From: Alphaproteobacteria bacterium
GTDB taxonomy: Bacteria; Pseudomonadota; Alphaproteobacteria; Micavibrionales; Micavibrionaceae
Assembly (NCBI GenBank): GCA_016125135.1
Contig: WGMJ01000019.1
Location: 1 to 64,000 of the forward strand
Direction: 5' to 3'
Length of the DNA stretch: 64,000 nt
Within the stretch, counting starts at the first letter, position 1, and each line of letters starts with the position of its first letter. The position numbers and the translations under genes are program-made. The notes below the pieces were generated by a model. The model did not search any database. It saw only the letters and a list, made by a program, of their open reading frames with translations, and was not told the origin of the DNA. Shown here one piece after another: positions 8,452 to 17,084 of the stretch.

Positions 8452-10830
8452 ATGACGGCGAATGTTTCAAACGCGACGCGAGGGCAAGTAACCCTTGAAG
8501 ATGCTTTAAAAATTGCACAGAACAGCGTGCGTTCTGGCAATCTCTATGTTGCTGAAGTGACATATAATGACATTCTGAAAGTCTATCCTGAAAGCGCAGA
8601 GGCTTTCTTTGGCTTGGGGCTGGTAAATTACCACAAGAATATGATGCAGGAAGCTGCGCGTTTTTATAAGAAATCACTTGAAATCAACCCGGATAGCGAA
8701 ATTTGCCAGAATGCATATGCGGTTGCACTAACGGCTGCAGGCCAGCATGCAGACGCAATTGAAGCATGGAAAAAGGCGCTGAAGCTTCGCCCTAATTTTC
8801 CGGAAGTGCTTTGCAATATGGCGCATACATACTGGTTAATGGATAGGCATGAAGAGGCAAGAGATAGCGCTGAAGAGGCAATCAGAATTAAACCGGATTA
8901 CTCAGAGGCCTTCGTGAACCTCAGTAACCCGTTAATAAGCTTGGGTGAAAAAGAAAAGGCTATCGAGGCGCTCCAAAGAGCGATGGAACTGAATCCCGCG
9001 CTGCCAAACACATATATCAATCTCGGAAATCTATTATGGTCGACGGGGCAGGCGAGCGAAGCCGAGAAAATGTGCCGGAAAGGTGTCGAACTGGCACCAC
9101 AAAATGCGGTTGCACACAATAATCTCGGGAATGTCCTACGTGATCAGGGCCACCATAAAGAAGCGGAAGCCTGTTATAAAGCGGCAACACGTCTGAAGCC
9201 TGATTATTATCAGGCTCATAATAACCTTTGTATTGTTTTGATGGATTTGTTGCGCTTTGACGAAGCTGTGGGCGCGGCGCAATACGCGATTACATTTAAT
9301 AAAGACTATGCCGATGCCTATATTAACCTTAGCATTGCACAAAAAGAGATTGGCAACCGCGATCAGGCCAAGCTGGCAGCACAAGAAGCTATACGTCTGA
9401 AACCTGACTCGGCCATGTGCCACGTTATTCTGGCCGACATTTTGCTGCTGGAAGATCGTTACGAAGAAGCCGAGATCATCCTGAAGAAAGCGATGGAGCT
9501 GGAGCCGGATTCAGCAAGGCTTTACCTTAAAATGGCGGATGTGCTGGAGCATGCGAACCGTTTGCCCGAGGCCATTGAAGCGCTTGATAAAGGGCTGGCA
9601 ATCAACCCTGAAATGCCGGAGCTATACCACAAGAAAGCAACGACATACTTTATTTCCAACCAGCTGGATCTTTCAATCGAGGCGCTTGATAAATGCTTAG
9701 AGCTGAATGCCAACTATGTACCGGGCATTGCTACGAAATGTGAAGTGCTGCAATCCCTTGGCAAGATGAAGGAGGCGCTAGAGTTGGGGCATCTGGGTGT
9801 CAAGATCAACAACAAGCTTCCATTCCTGTACTTCTCCCTGAGTAAGGTGAAGAAATTTGAATCAGAAGATGATCCTGATATGCAGCAAATGTTGAAGCTT
9901 TCAGAAAATGCAAACGAGCTTGGCAAGTTGCAAGCCTCCGCTTTGTTCTTTGCACTTTATAAAGCTTGGCAGGATATGGGCCAGAAAGAAAAAGCGTTTG
10001 AAGCGTTGAAACGGGGAAATGATATCAAGCGTGAAACTGTGCCATATAATGTCTCGGCACAAAACAAGGCTTTTGCCACGTTGAAAGAAAAATTCACACC
10101 ATCATTCATGAAAACGCTCGAAGGCCGTGGATATACAGAGGCCGCACCTATATTTATTCTGGGCATGCCGCGTTCGGGTACAACACTGACAGAACAAATT
10201 CTGGCATCACACCCGAAAGTATTTGGTGCTGGCGAGCTACCTGATCTGGCAGAGGTGAGACGGCAGTTTATAGAGCTGACACCGGAAAATTGCCATGAGA
10301 TGGGCAGAATGTATGTCGAGCGTACACAAAAGCTTGCGCCTGATTACAAATATATTACAGACAAAATGCCCGGTAATTTTATGCAGATCGGGCAAATTAT
10401 GGCGACGCTTCCGAATGCCAAGGTTATTCACTGTATGCGGGACCCCGTTGATACATGCCTTTCCTGCTACAAGCAATTATTCGCTCGTGGCCAGTACTGG
10501 TCTTATAATCTGAGCGAATTGGCTGACTTCTATAACCATTATGAAGACCTGATGAAATTCTGGAATGATTTCTTCCCGGGACGCATTCTGAATATTCAAT
10601 ACGAAGAAACGGTGCAGGATGTTGAAACGCAAGCCCGTAAGATGCTCGACTTTATAGGGCTGGAATGGAACGATGCATGCCGTGAGCCACATAAAACAGA
10701 TAGACCAATTCTAACGGCAAGTAAGGGGCAGGTGCGGAAACCTGTTTACAAGACCTCTGTTAAAGCCGCAGGCACTTATGAGAAGTACCTCGAGCCGCTG
10801 ATTGAAGGGCTTCAGAAAACAGCCGGATAA
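8452..10830 (+). CDS. TPR-repeat sulfotransferase
   Basis: 792 residues. Residues about 10-430 are at least ten tetratricopeptide repeats (for example AEAFFGLGLVNYHKN, AVAHNNLGNVLRDQGHHKEA, PELYHKKATTYF). Residues about 565-790 form a sulfotransferase domain with the PAPS 5'-phosphosulfate loop IFILGMPRSGTTLTEQIL and a 3'-phosphate motif region (VIHCMRDPVDTCLSCYKQLF). Family knowledge: such proteins transfer sulfate from PAPS to carbohydrate or protein acceptors; the acceptor is unknown here. No signal peptide or membrane segment, so cytoplasmic or peripheral. A ribosome binding site AGGAGAGAG precedes the ATG. It stands alone and diverges from the pilus operon, so modification of a surface structure is possible but unproven. 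Confidence 0.92.
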   Translation: MTANVSNATRGQVTLEDALKIAQNSVRSGNLYVAEVTYNDILKVYPESAEAFFGLGLVNYHKNMMQEAARFYKKSLEINPDSEICQNAYAVALTAAGQHADAIEAWKKALKLRPNFPEVLCNMAHTYWLMDRHEEARDSAEEAIRIKPDYSEAFVNLSNPLISLGEKEKAIEALQRAMELNPALPNTYINLGNLLWSTGQASEAEKMCRKGVELAPQNAVAHNNLGNVLRDQGHHKEAEACYKAATRLKPDYYQAHNNLCIVLMDLLRFDEAVGAAQYAITFNKDYADAYINLSIAQKEIGNRDQAKLAAQEAIRLKPDSAMCHVILADILLLEDRYEEAEIILKKAMELEPDSARLYLKMADVLEHANRLPEAIEALDKGLAINPEMPELYHKKATTYFISNQLDLSIEALDKCLELNANYVPGIATKCEVLQSLGKMKEALELGHLGVKINNKLPFLYFSLSKVKKFESEDDPDMQQMLKLSENANELGKLQASALFFALYKAWQDMGQKEKAFEALKRGNDIKRETVPYNVSAQNKAFATLKEKFTPSFMKTLEGRGYTEAAPIFILGMPRSGTTLTEQILASHPKVFGAGELPDLAEVRRQFIELTPENCHEMGRMYVERTQKLAPDYKYITDKMPGNFMQIGQIMATLPNAKVIHCMRDPVDTCLSCYKQLFARGQYWSYNLSELADFYNHYEDLMKFWNDFFPGRILNIQYEETVQDVETQARKMLDFIGLEWNDACREPHKTDRPILTASKGQVRKPVYKTSVKAAGTYEKYLEPLIEGLQKTAG

Positions 10831-11029
10831 ACTCGTAGTTTGAATTCGGGCTGAAAGATTCTTTGTAGCGACTGCAACAAAGTTACAACATTATTCCTAC
10901 TTTATTTTTTCATAGTGTGCCACAACCCTGCGTTGCCGATTTACCTTGATATTGTTTCTGCAGGCTGTTACTGTTGCGAGCATAGGTTTCTGCGTACACA
11001 TAAAAATAAAAATTAGCAGAAAGCAGACA

Positions 11030-11212
11030 ATGATTCAGGGAACGATTAGAACTTACAGCGATGCTGTTTCAGCAGGCGTGATTACCGCGCAAGGAAAAGA
11101 TTACGTTTTTATGAAATCGGAATGGCTTTCCGCGCAACCACCTGCAGCCAATATGAATGTGACATTTGAGAAATCGCATTGCGGCAAACTTATGCGCGTG
11201 AGAATAGAGTAA
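11030..11212 (+). CDS. Small cold-shock-domain-like protein
   Basis: 60 residues from the ATG at 11030; an upstream in-frame start adds 28 unlikely residues. The sequence follows a cold-shock/OB-fold layout: QGTIRTYSDAVSAGVIT corresponds to the GxVxxF...GFGFI strand pair, then DYVFMKSEW and MNVTFEKS. The usual RNP1/RNP2 aromatics are mostly replaced, so nucleic-acid binding is doubtful. Gene neighbourhood (DUF892 protein and a kinase cluster) hints at stress functions. Family assignment is tentative. Confidence 0.6.
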   Translation: MIQGTIRTYSDAVSAGVITAQGKDYVFMKSEWLSAQPPAANMNVTFEKSHCGKLMRVRIE

Positions 11213-11262
11213 TCTATTCACGCGATATAGCGTTTATTCGCCATCAGGCCTTGAAAACATTT

Positions 11263-11325
11263 TCAAGTAGGCACTAAAAGTAGGCCCCCCACCAGCAGGG
11301 CCATAAGTATGATTTTCTTTTTCAC
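11263..11325 (-). CDS. Possible 20-residue hydrophobic peptide
   Basis: A GTG start preceded by a GAGG box at good spacing opens a 20-codon frame starting with KKKIILMALLVGGLLL after the initiator, ending in TGA. Three lysines followed by a hydrophobic stretch would insert in the inner membrane. Sits in an otherwise empty gap between the cold-shock-like gene and the DUF892 gene. Short frames arise by chance, so confidence is low. Confidence 0.25.
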   Translation of the reverse strand: MKKKIILMALLVGGLLLVPT

Positions 11326-11474
11326 TGTCTTTTCCTCTTTTTCGTCTTTTGGTGATCTTCATTCTTTACCAACCCGTCACCGAGGGTAGGGTTCCGCTTA
11401 ACTTAATGCAGGAACTAAAAAGCCTCTGATCTATTAGACAGGGAGAACCACCTCATTTGAAAAGGAGTGAAGTT

Positions 11475-11981
11475 ATGTCCGAGAAAACACTAGATCATCT
11501 TTTTTACGAAACACTAAAGGATATTTACTATGCAGAGAAAAAAATACTCAAAGCCCTGCCAAAAATGGCAAAAGCTGCGCAATCTCCAAGGCTTGCGGCT
11601 GCTTTCGAGAAGCATTTAACCGAAACAGAAGGTCAGGTTGAGCGATTGGAGCGTGTTTTTGAAATGATTGATAAAAAACCTCATGGCAGAACCTGTGAAG
11701 CGATTGACGGGATCATCAAAGAGGGCGAGGAGATTATCAGCGAATTTAAAAACTCTCCTGCGCTTGATGCGGGCCTTATTTCATCCGCGCAAGCTGTCGA
11801 GCATTACGAGATTGCCCGTTATGGCACGCTGAAATGCTGGGCCGAACTTCTGGGGTATACAGAAGCCGTAGGGTTATTTGACATGACATTGCAGCAAGAG
11901 GGCAATACGGATGAGTCGCTTACCGTGCTTGCTGAATCCCAGTCAAATGAAATGGCGCTCTCGGCTAAACGCGCAGCCTAA
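11475..11981 (+). CDS. YciE/YciF-type DUF892 ferritin-like protein
   Basis: 168 residues from ATG 11475, chosen because AAGGAG lies just upstream; an in-frame ATG at 11457 contains that ribosome site. All-helical four-helix-bundle pattern with conserved acidic/histidine positions (LKDIYYAEKKILKALPKMA, FEKHLTETEGQVERLE, AVEHYEIARYGTLKCWAEL), the signature of the DUF892/YciE ferroxidase-like family, linked in other bacteria to osmotic and general stress. A hairpin follows at 11994-12031. Single-gene transcript likely. Confidence 0.9.
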   Translation: MSEKTLDHLFYETLKDIYYAEKKILKALPKMAKAAQSPRLAAAFEKHLTETEGQVERLERVFEMIDKKPHGRTCEAIDGIIKEGEEIISEFKNSPALDAGLISSAQAVEHYEIARYGTLKCWAELLGYTEAVGLFDMTLQQEGNTDESLTVLAESQSNEMALSAKRAA

Positions 11982-11993
11982 GAGCGACTACCT

Positions 11994-12031
11994 ATGCCGG
12001 AGAGCAAGAGAAACGACTTGGTCTCCGGCAT
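11994..12031 (+). terminator. Stem-loop after DUF892 gene
   Basis: A 10-bp perfect stem ATGCCGGAGA/TCTCCGGCAT lies 13 bp after the DUF892 stop codon. The following bases (CTCTATTATA) form only a weak T tract, so termination may be partial. Confidence 0.5.
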
Positions 12032-12237
12032 CTCTATTATATGTGTTGATAATCGGCGGTTTTATGGGTTCTGAGGTTTAAATATGGGTTTGATTTCGAG
12101 GGAACTTTCTTTTTTCCCAAACGTTTGATGTTTTGCCATTGTTCTAAATGGGGATTATAAATTTTCAGAATAATTAAGTACTTGAATTCGCTGCATAATT
12201 TTGCTTCATTAGGTATGCAAATTTGCCGTGGGGGAAA

Positions 12238-15200
12238 ATGCGCAGTCCTGACAAATCCGATTATTCTGTCTCTTTGGGCCTAACGGCCGTCATCCTGTTT
12301 TTTATCGGGAGTGTTTTTGTTTCATACATGAACACCACCATTCTAAACCGCAATACAATACTTGTGAGCCAGACGCATGAAGTTTTAATCGGGATTGAAA
12401 CATTGCAATCCCTTTTAAAGGATGCGGAAACAAGCCAGCGTGGATATGTACTGAGCGGCAAACCCGAATATCTCGAGCCATACTATGCAGCATTACCAAA
12501 GATTTCCCAAAAGGCGGATGAGGTAGAGAGGGCACTCGAAAAGATGACTGGCACAACTGGCCGTCTGGAAAGGGCGCGCCAGCATATCGATGCCAAGCTG
12601 GCAGAATTGAAGCATGCGATAGATCTAAGAAAAACGCGCGGGTTTGAAGAAGCGCTTGCATCTGTACTGACAGACAAGGGCAAGAATGAGATGGTCGCGC
12701 TGCAAGCCGAGCTTGAAGCTATTGAGCGTGAACAGAAAGAAATTAGATCTGCACGCTTGATAGAGCGTACTGAATCATACCGCACGGCCATTACCAGCGG
12801 CTTGTTGGCTGGTGGTTTGGGGGTTGTACTGGCGGTTATTGTCGGGCTGATGATACGGCGTGCGGTGGCGGCGCGCCGTCGCGAGGAGTGGTTACAATCA
12901 GGGCAGGCTGGGCTAAGTACTGCCATGCTGGGAGACCAGAATGTTGAAGAGCTGGGCAATAATATTCTGAAGTTTCTGGCAATGTATCTTGATGCGCGTG
13001 CTGCGGTCATGTACATCAAGGAAGGGGCTATACATCACCGTACTGCAACTTATGGCGTACCGGCTGGCGCAAACATACCGGAGCAATTCTTACCTGGTGA
13101 CGGGCTGCTGGGGCAGGCGATCATTGATAAGGTGCCTGTTTTTGTAAATAACGTTCCTGAAAATTATCTGGTTTTCGGCTCTGCTTTGGGGCAAAGCACG
13201 CCGCGTTATCTGGCGATTTCCCCCGCGCTGGCCGACGAGCAAGTCAACGCTGTTGTGGAATTCGGTTTTGTAGAAAAGCCATCTGCTGAGGTTTTGAAGC
13301 TTCTTGATCAGGCATCGGAAGCGATCGGTATTGCCGTGCGCTCGGCCAATTACCGTGCGCATTTGCAGAACCTGCTTGAGGAAACGCAGCGCCAATCAGA
13401 AGAATTGCAAGCGCAGAGCGAAGAGTTGCGAGTCTCGAACGAAGAGCTGGAAGAGCAGAGCCGTGCCTTGAAAGAATCGCAAGTGCGTCTTGAGCAGCAG
13501 CAGGCGGAGCTTGAGCAGACAAACTCGCAGTTGGAAGAGCAGACACAAATCCTTGAAACGCAGCGGGACGATATCGCCCGTGCACAAACGGCCTTGCAGC
13601 AACGGGCCCGCGAACTCGAGCTTGCCAGCCAGTATAAATCAGACTTCCTTGCCAATATGTCACATGAGTTGCGGACTCCACTGAACTCGACACTTATTCT
13701 GGCAAAATTGCTGGCCGATAATGATGACGGAAACCTAACCGAGGAGCAGGTGCAATTCGCAGAAACAATCCAGGCTTCCGGCAACGACCTGCTGGGCTTG
13801 ATTAACGACATTCTGGATCTTTCGAAGATTGAAGCCGGCCATATGGAGATAAGGCCCGAGCGTGTGAGTATCAAGAAGCTAATGGATGATATGTCGCGTT
13901 CCTTCGGGCCGTTAGCACAGCAGAAGCAGATTGGTTTTACTTTAAATGCTGAGAAGGATGTGCCTCAAAGTATAGAAACAGATGGCAAGCGGCTCGAGCA
14001 GATCGTCAAGAACCTACTTTCGAATGCGGTGAAGTTTACTGAAAAAGGCGAAGTCAGTATGAATATATCTGTTGAGCATACAGGTATAAAATTTGCCGTC
14101 AAAGATACCGGCATTGGCATTGCCCCCGAACAACATGAAGTCATTTTTGAAGCCTTCAGACAGGCGGACGGCACAACAAACCGCAAATATGGCGGCACGG
14201 GCTTGGGCCTTTCTATATCACGCGAGCTAACGCGCTTGCTGGGTGGAATGCTAACGCTTGAAAGTAAGGTTGGTGAAGGAAGTACTTTTACAATCCATAT
14301 GCCGCTGCAATATAGCGCTCAACATGTTTCGGATGCGAAGAAAAGACGTGCGTCTGATTATAGCGAGACGGTTGAGGATATGCCTGAATATAAACCATTG
14401 CCGAAAGGTACGCGGGCGCCGCGCAAAGCGGCTTTTCACGATATTGAAGACGACAGGGACAAGCTGACAACCAAGAAAAAAACATTGCTTATTGTCGAGG
14501 ACGATCTAGCCTTCGCACGTATTTTGCATGACCTTGCGCACGAGCAGGATTTCCAGTGTCTGGTTGCCACAACGGCAGATGAAGCTGTTGATATGGCGGA
14601 AGAATATTTACCAAGCGCTGTTCTGCTTGACGTTGGCTTGCCAGACCATTCGGGTCTTTCAGTGCTAGACCGCATGAAACAGAATTCGCGCACGCGGCAT
14701 ATCCCTGTGCATATTATTTCGATGAATGACCATGCCGACACCGCCTACTCGCTGGGTGCGGCGGGGTATCTGCTGAAGCCTGTAAAGCGTGAAGACCTGG
14801 CAGATGCGCTGAAGCAGCTTGAACAAAAACTTGTCCACCGCATGCGGAATGTTCTTGTTGTAGAAGATGACCCTGTCCAGCTTGAAAGCTTGCGTAAATT
14901 ATTGGCTTCGCAGGACGTACAAACAGTAGGTGCCGCGACTGCGGCTGATTGCCTTAAACTTCTGAAAGAGCGGGTTTTTGACTGTATGGTGCTTGACCTG
15001 ACACTGCCCGACGCTTCGGGCTATGCCTTGCTTGAGACCTTGAGCAAGGAAGAGGCATATTCCTTCCCGCCTGTTATTGTGTATACTGGGCAGGATCTGT
15101 CGTCTGCGGATGAACAGCAACTACGACGCTATTCAAAATCAATTATTATCAAGGGCGTAAAATCCCCGGAGAGACTTTTGGACGAAGTTACACTATTCCT

Positions 15201-15663
15201 TCATCAGGTTGTTTCTGACCTGCCACCCGAGCAGCAACGCATGCTGAAAAAAGCCAAGAGCCGGGATGCTGCGCTTGAGGGGCGGCGGATTCTTATTGTT
15301 GAAGATGATGTCCGCAATATTTATTCGATCACCAATATTCTGGAGCCGCGTGGGGCGGTTGTGCAAATTGCACGTAATGGTAAAGAGGCGCTCACCGCGC
15401 TTGAGGACTCTAGAGTGGACCCTGCGAAGCAGATCGACCTTGTGTTGATGGATGTCATGATGCCCGAGATGGACGGCATCACGGCAACAAAAGAGATCCG
15501 CAAAAAGGCGGAGTGGAAAAAGCTCCCCATCCTCATGTTAACTGCAAAAGCCATGCGCGATGACCAAGAGCGTTGCCTTGAGGCGGGCGCGAATGACTAT
15601 ATGGCTAAACCGCTTGATGTTGACAAGCTGTTGTCGCTGATACGTGTGTGGATGCCGCGTTAG
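12238..15663 (+). CDS. CHASE3-GAF hybrid histidine kinase with three receiver domains
   Basis: 1141 residues from the ATG at 12238, preceded by a GGGGG ribosome site; a TTG at 12223 would add 5. Order: TM1 (about 12-32), CHASE3 sensor (about 35-175), TM2 (ITSGLLAGGLGVVLAVIVGL), GAF (about 215-365), Gln/Glu-rich coiled coil (365-455), HisKA with SHELRTP (His about 476), HATPase with NLLSNAVKFT, DTGIGI and GGTGLGLS, then REC1 (Asp about 798), REC2 (Asp about 920) and REC3 (Asp about 1072). First gene of a tightly packed cluster with cheR, cheB and two more kinases. This CHASE3-GAF-HK-REC layout commonly travels with orphan CheB/CheR pairs and is associated with stress or biofilm control rather than flagellar chemotaxis (family knowledge). 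Confidence 0.93.
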   Translation: MRSPDKSDYSVSLGLTAVILFFIGSVFVSYMNTTILNRNTILVSQTHEVLIGIETLQSLLKDAETSQRGYVLSGKPEYLEPYYAALPKISQKADEVERALEKMTGTTGRLERARQHIDAKLAELKHAIDLRKTRGFEEALASVLTDKGKNEMVALQAELEAIEREQKEIRSARLIERTESYRTAITSGLLAGGLGVVLAVIVGLMIRRAVAARRREEWLQSGQAGLSTAMLGDQNVEELGNNILKFLAMYLDARAAVMYIKEGAIHHRTATYGVPAGANIPEQFLPGDGLLGQAIIDKVPVFVNNVPENYLVFGSALGQSTPRYLAISPALADEQVNAVVEFGFVEKPSAEVLKLLDQASEAIGIAVRSANYRAHLQNLLEETQRQSEELQAQSEELRVSNEELEEQSRALKESQVRLEQQQAELEQTNSQLEEQTQILETQRDDIARAQTALQQRARELELASQYKSDFLANMSHELRTPLNSTLILAKLLADNDDGNLTEEQVQFAETIQASGNDLLGLINDILDLSKIEAGHMEIRPERVSIKKLMDDMSRSFGPLAQQKQIGFTLNAEKDVPQSIETDGKRLEQIVKNLLSNAVKFTEKGEVSMNISVEHTGIKFAVKDTGIGIAPEQHEVIFEAFRQADGTTNRKYGGTGLGLSISRELTRLLGGMLTLESKVGEGSTFTIHMPLQYSAQHVSDAKKRRASDYSETVEDMPEYKPLPKGTRAPRKAAFHDIEDDRDKLTTKKKTLLIVEDDLAFARILHDLAHEQDFQCLVATTADEAVDMAEEYLPSAVLLDVGLPDHSGLSVLDRMKQNSRTRHIPVHIISMNDHADTAYSLGAAGYLLKPVKREDLADALKQLEQKLVHRMRNVLVVEDDPVQLESLRKLLASQDVQTVGAATAADCLKLLKERVFDCMVLDLTLPDASGYALLETLSKEEAYSFPPVIVYTGQDLSSADEQQLRRYSKSIIIKGVKSPERLLDEVTLFLHQVVSDLPPEQQRMLKKAKSRDAALEGRRILIVEDDVRNIYSITNILEPRGAVVQIARNGKEALTALEDSRVDPAKQIDLVLMDVMMPEMDGITATKEIRKKAEWKKLPILMLTAKAMRDDQERCLEAGANDYMAKPLDVDKLLSLIRVWMPR

Positions 15664-15672
15664 GAGCTGGAT

Positions 15673-16491
15673 GTGCCTGACAAGACCGAGGATATCGAGC
15701 TAACACTTCTGCTTGAAGCAATCTATCGTAAATATCATTATGATTTTCGTGATTATGCAATGGCGTCTATCAAACGCCGGTTGAAGCAGGCCTGCGCTTA
15801 TTTTGAATGTGAAACCTATTCCCAGTTGCAAGACCTTATATTGCATGATGAATCTGTGTTCCCGCGTATGCTTTCTTATCTCACTGTACAGGTGAGCGAG
15901 ATGTTTCGTGACCCGTCTTATTTTCTAGCACTACGCGAGAAGGTTTTACCGCATTTGCACACTTACCCGTCTCTTAAAGTATGGATTGCTGGTTGTAGCA
16001 CAGGTGAAGAACTTTATTCACTTGCGATACTCTTTCGCGAAGAGGGCCTAGAAGACAGAACAATGTTTTATGCGACCGACATCAATACAGAGGCCTTGAA
16101 AAAAGCCGAAGCCGGGGTATTTGCGATGGACCGGATTCCGCTCTTCACCGAAAATCACCGCAAATCTGGTGGCAAAACATCGCTTTCAGATTACTACACG
16201 GCGGCGTATGGCGCCGCTGTGTTTGACAAAACATTGCGTCAGAAAACAGTATTTTCAGACCATAGTCTGGTTTCCGATGCCGTTTTTGCCGAAATGCATT
16301 TTATATCGTGCCGGAATGTGCTTATCTATTTCAGCAGGGAACTCCAGAACCGTGCTTTCCATTTGTTCACGGAATCCCTTGCCCACAGAGGTTTTCTGGG
16401 GCTTGGCTCGAAAGAAAATATAAATTTTTCCAAATACAGAGATGCGTTTCAGGATTTTAGCCGTGTAGATCGCATCTATCAGAAAGTTTAG
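15673..16491 (+). CDS. cheR: CheR-type SAM-dependent methyltransferase
   Basis: 272 residues, GTG start with GGAG 8 bases upstream, 9 bp after the kinase gene. An N-terminal all-helical CheR-N region (LLLEAIYRKYHYDFRDYAMA) is followed by the SAM-binding domain with WIAGCSTGEELYSLAI, YATDINTEAL and the CRNVLIYF motif. Family role: methylation of glutamates on receptors. No chemoreceptor gene lies in the window, so the substrate is probably the kinase complex encoded alongside or an unlinked receptor. Confidence 0.9.
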   Translation: MPDKTEDIELTLLLEAIYRKYHYDFRDYAMASIKRRLKQACAYFECETYSQLQDLILHDESVFPRMLSYLTVQVSEMFRDPSYFLALREKVLPHLHTYPSLKVWIAGCSTGEELYSLAILFREEGLEDRTMFYATDINTEALKKAEAGVFAMDRIPLFTENHRKSGGKTSLSDYYTAAYGAAVFDKTLRQKTVFSDHSLVSDAVFAEMHFISCRNVLIYFSRELQNRAFHLFTESLAHRGFLGLGSKENINFSKYRDAFQDFSRVDRIYQKV

Positions 16492-16499
16492 ACGCAAAA

Positions 16500-17084
16500 A
16501 TGAAGCAAACAATTGAAGCTATTGTAATAGGCGTTTCAGCGGGGGCTATAGAAGCTTTATCCGCGTTATTGCCCTCTTTACCGGCGGAGTTTCCTATGCC
16601 GGTCATTGTTGTTGTCCATTTGCCTCGCGATAAAGAAAGTGTGCTATCTGAAATATTTTCTCCCAAATGTAAATTACCTGTAGTCGAGGTTCAGGACAAG
16701 GAGCCGATTATGAATGGCACAATCTATATTGCGCCGCCGGATTATCATGTGCTTATCGAGAAAAATCGTTTCTTCTCACTTTCTTCTGAAGAGCCTGTCA
16801 TTTTTTCACGCCCCTCTATAGACGTTTTATTCGAGACAGCAGCGGATGCCTACGGCTCTGCACTCATGGGGATTGTTCTTTCGGGCGCTAGCCCTGATGG
16901 TGCAGCAGGGCTAAAAGAAATTGCAGATGCGGGCGGGCTTGCCATTGTGCAAGACCCTGCGACGGCAGCGGCATCGGTTATGCCGGAGGCGGCACTGCTA
17001 AGTTGTCCTACGGCACAAATTATGGATTTGCGCAGGCTTTCTGACTATCTTAAAAGTTTTTCAGAAACAAGGGTTTGCGCATGA
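16500..17084 (+). CDS. cheB: CheB-type methylesterase without receiver domain
   Basis: 194 residues consisting of the catalytic domain only. Catalytic residues are visible: Ser13 in IGVSAGAIEAL, the His in VVVHLPRD, and the Asp in LSGASPDGAAGLKEI. The N-terminal receiver of classical CheB is absent, so activity would be controlled otherwise, possibly by receivers of the neighbouring kinases. It starts 8 bp after cheR and overlaps the next gene by ATGA, consistent with translational coupling. Confidence 0.9.
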   Translation: MKQTIEAIVIGVSAGAIEALSALLPSLPAEFPMPVIVVVHLPRDKESVLSEIFSPKCKLPVVEVQDKEPIMNGTIYIAPPDYHVLIEKNRFFSLSSEEPVIFSRPSIDVLFETAADAYGSALMGIVLSGASPDGAAGLKEIADAGGLAIVQDPATAAASVMPEAALLSCPTAQIMDLRRLSDYLKSFSETRVCA

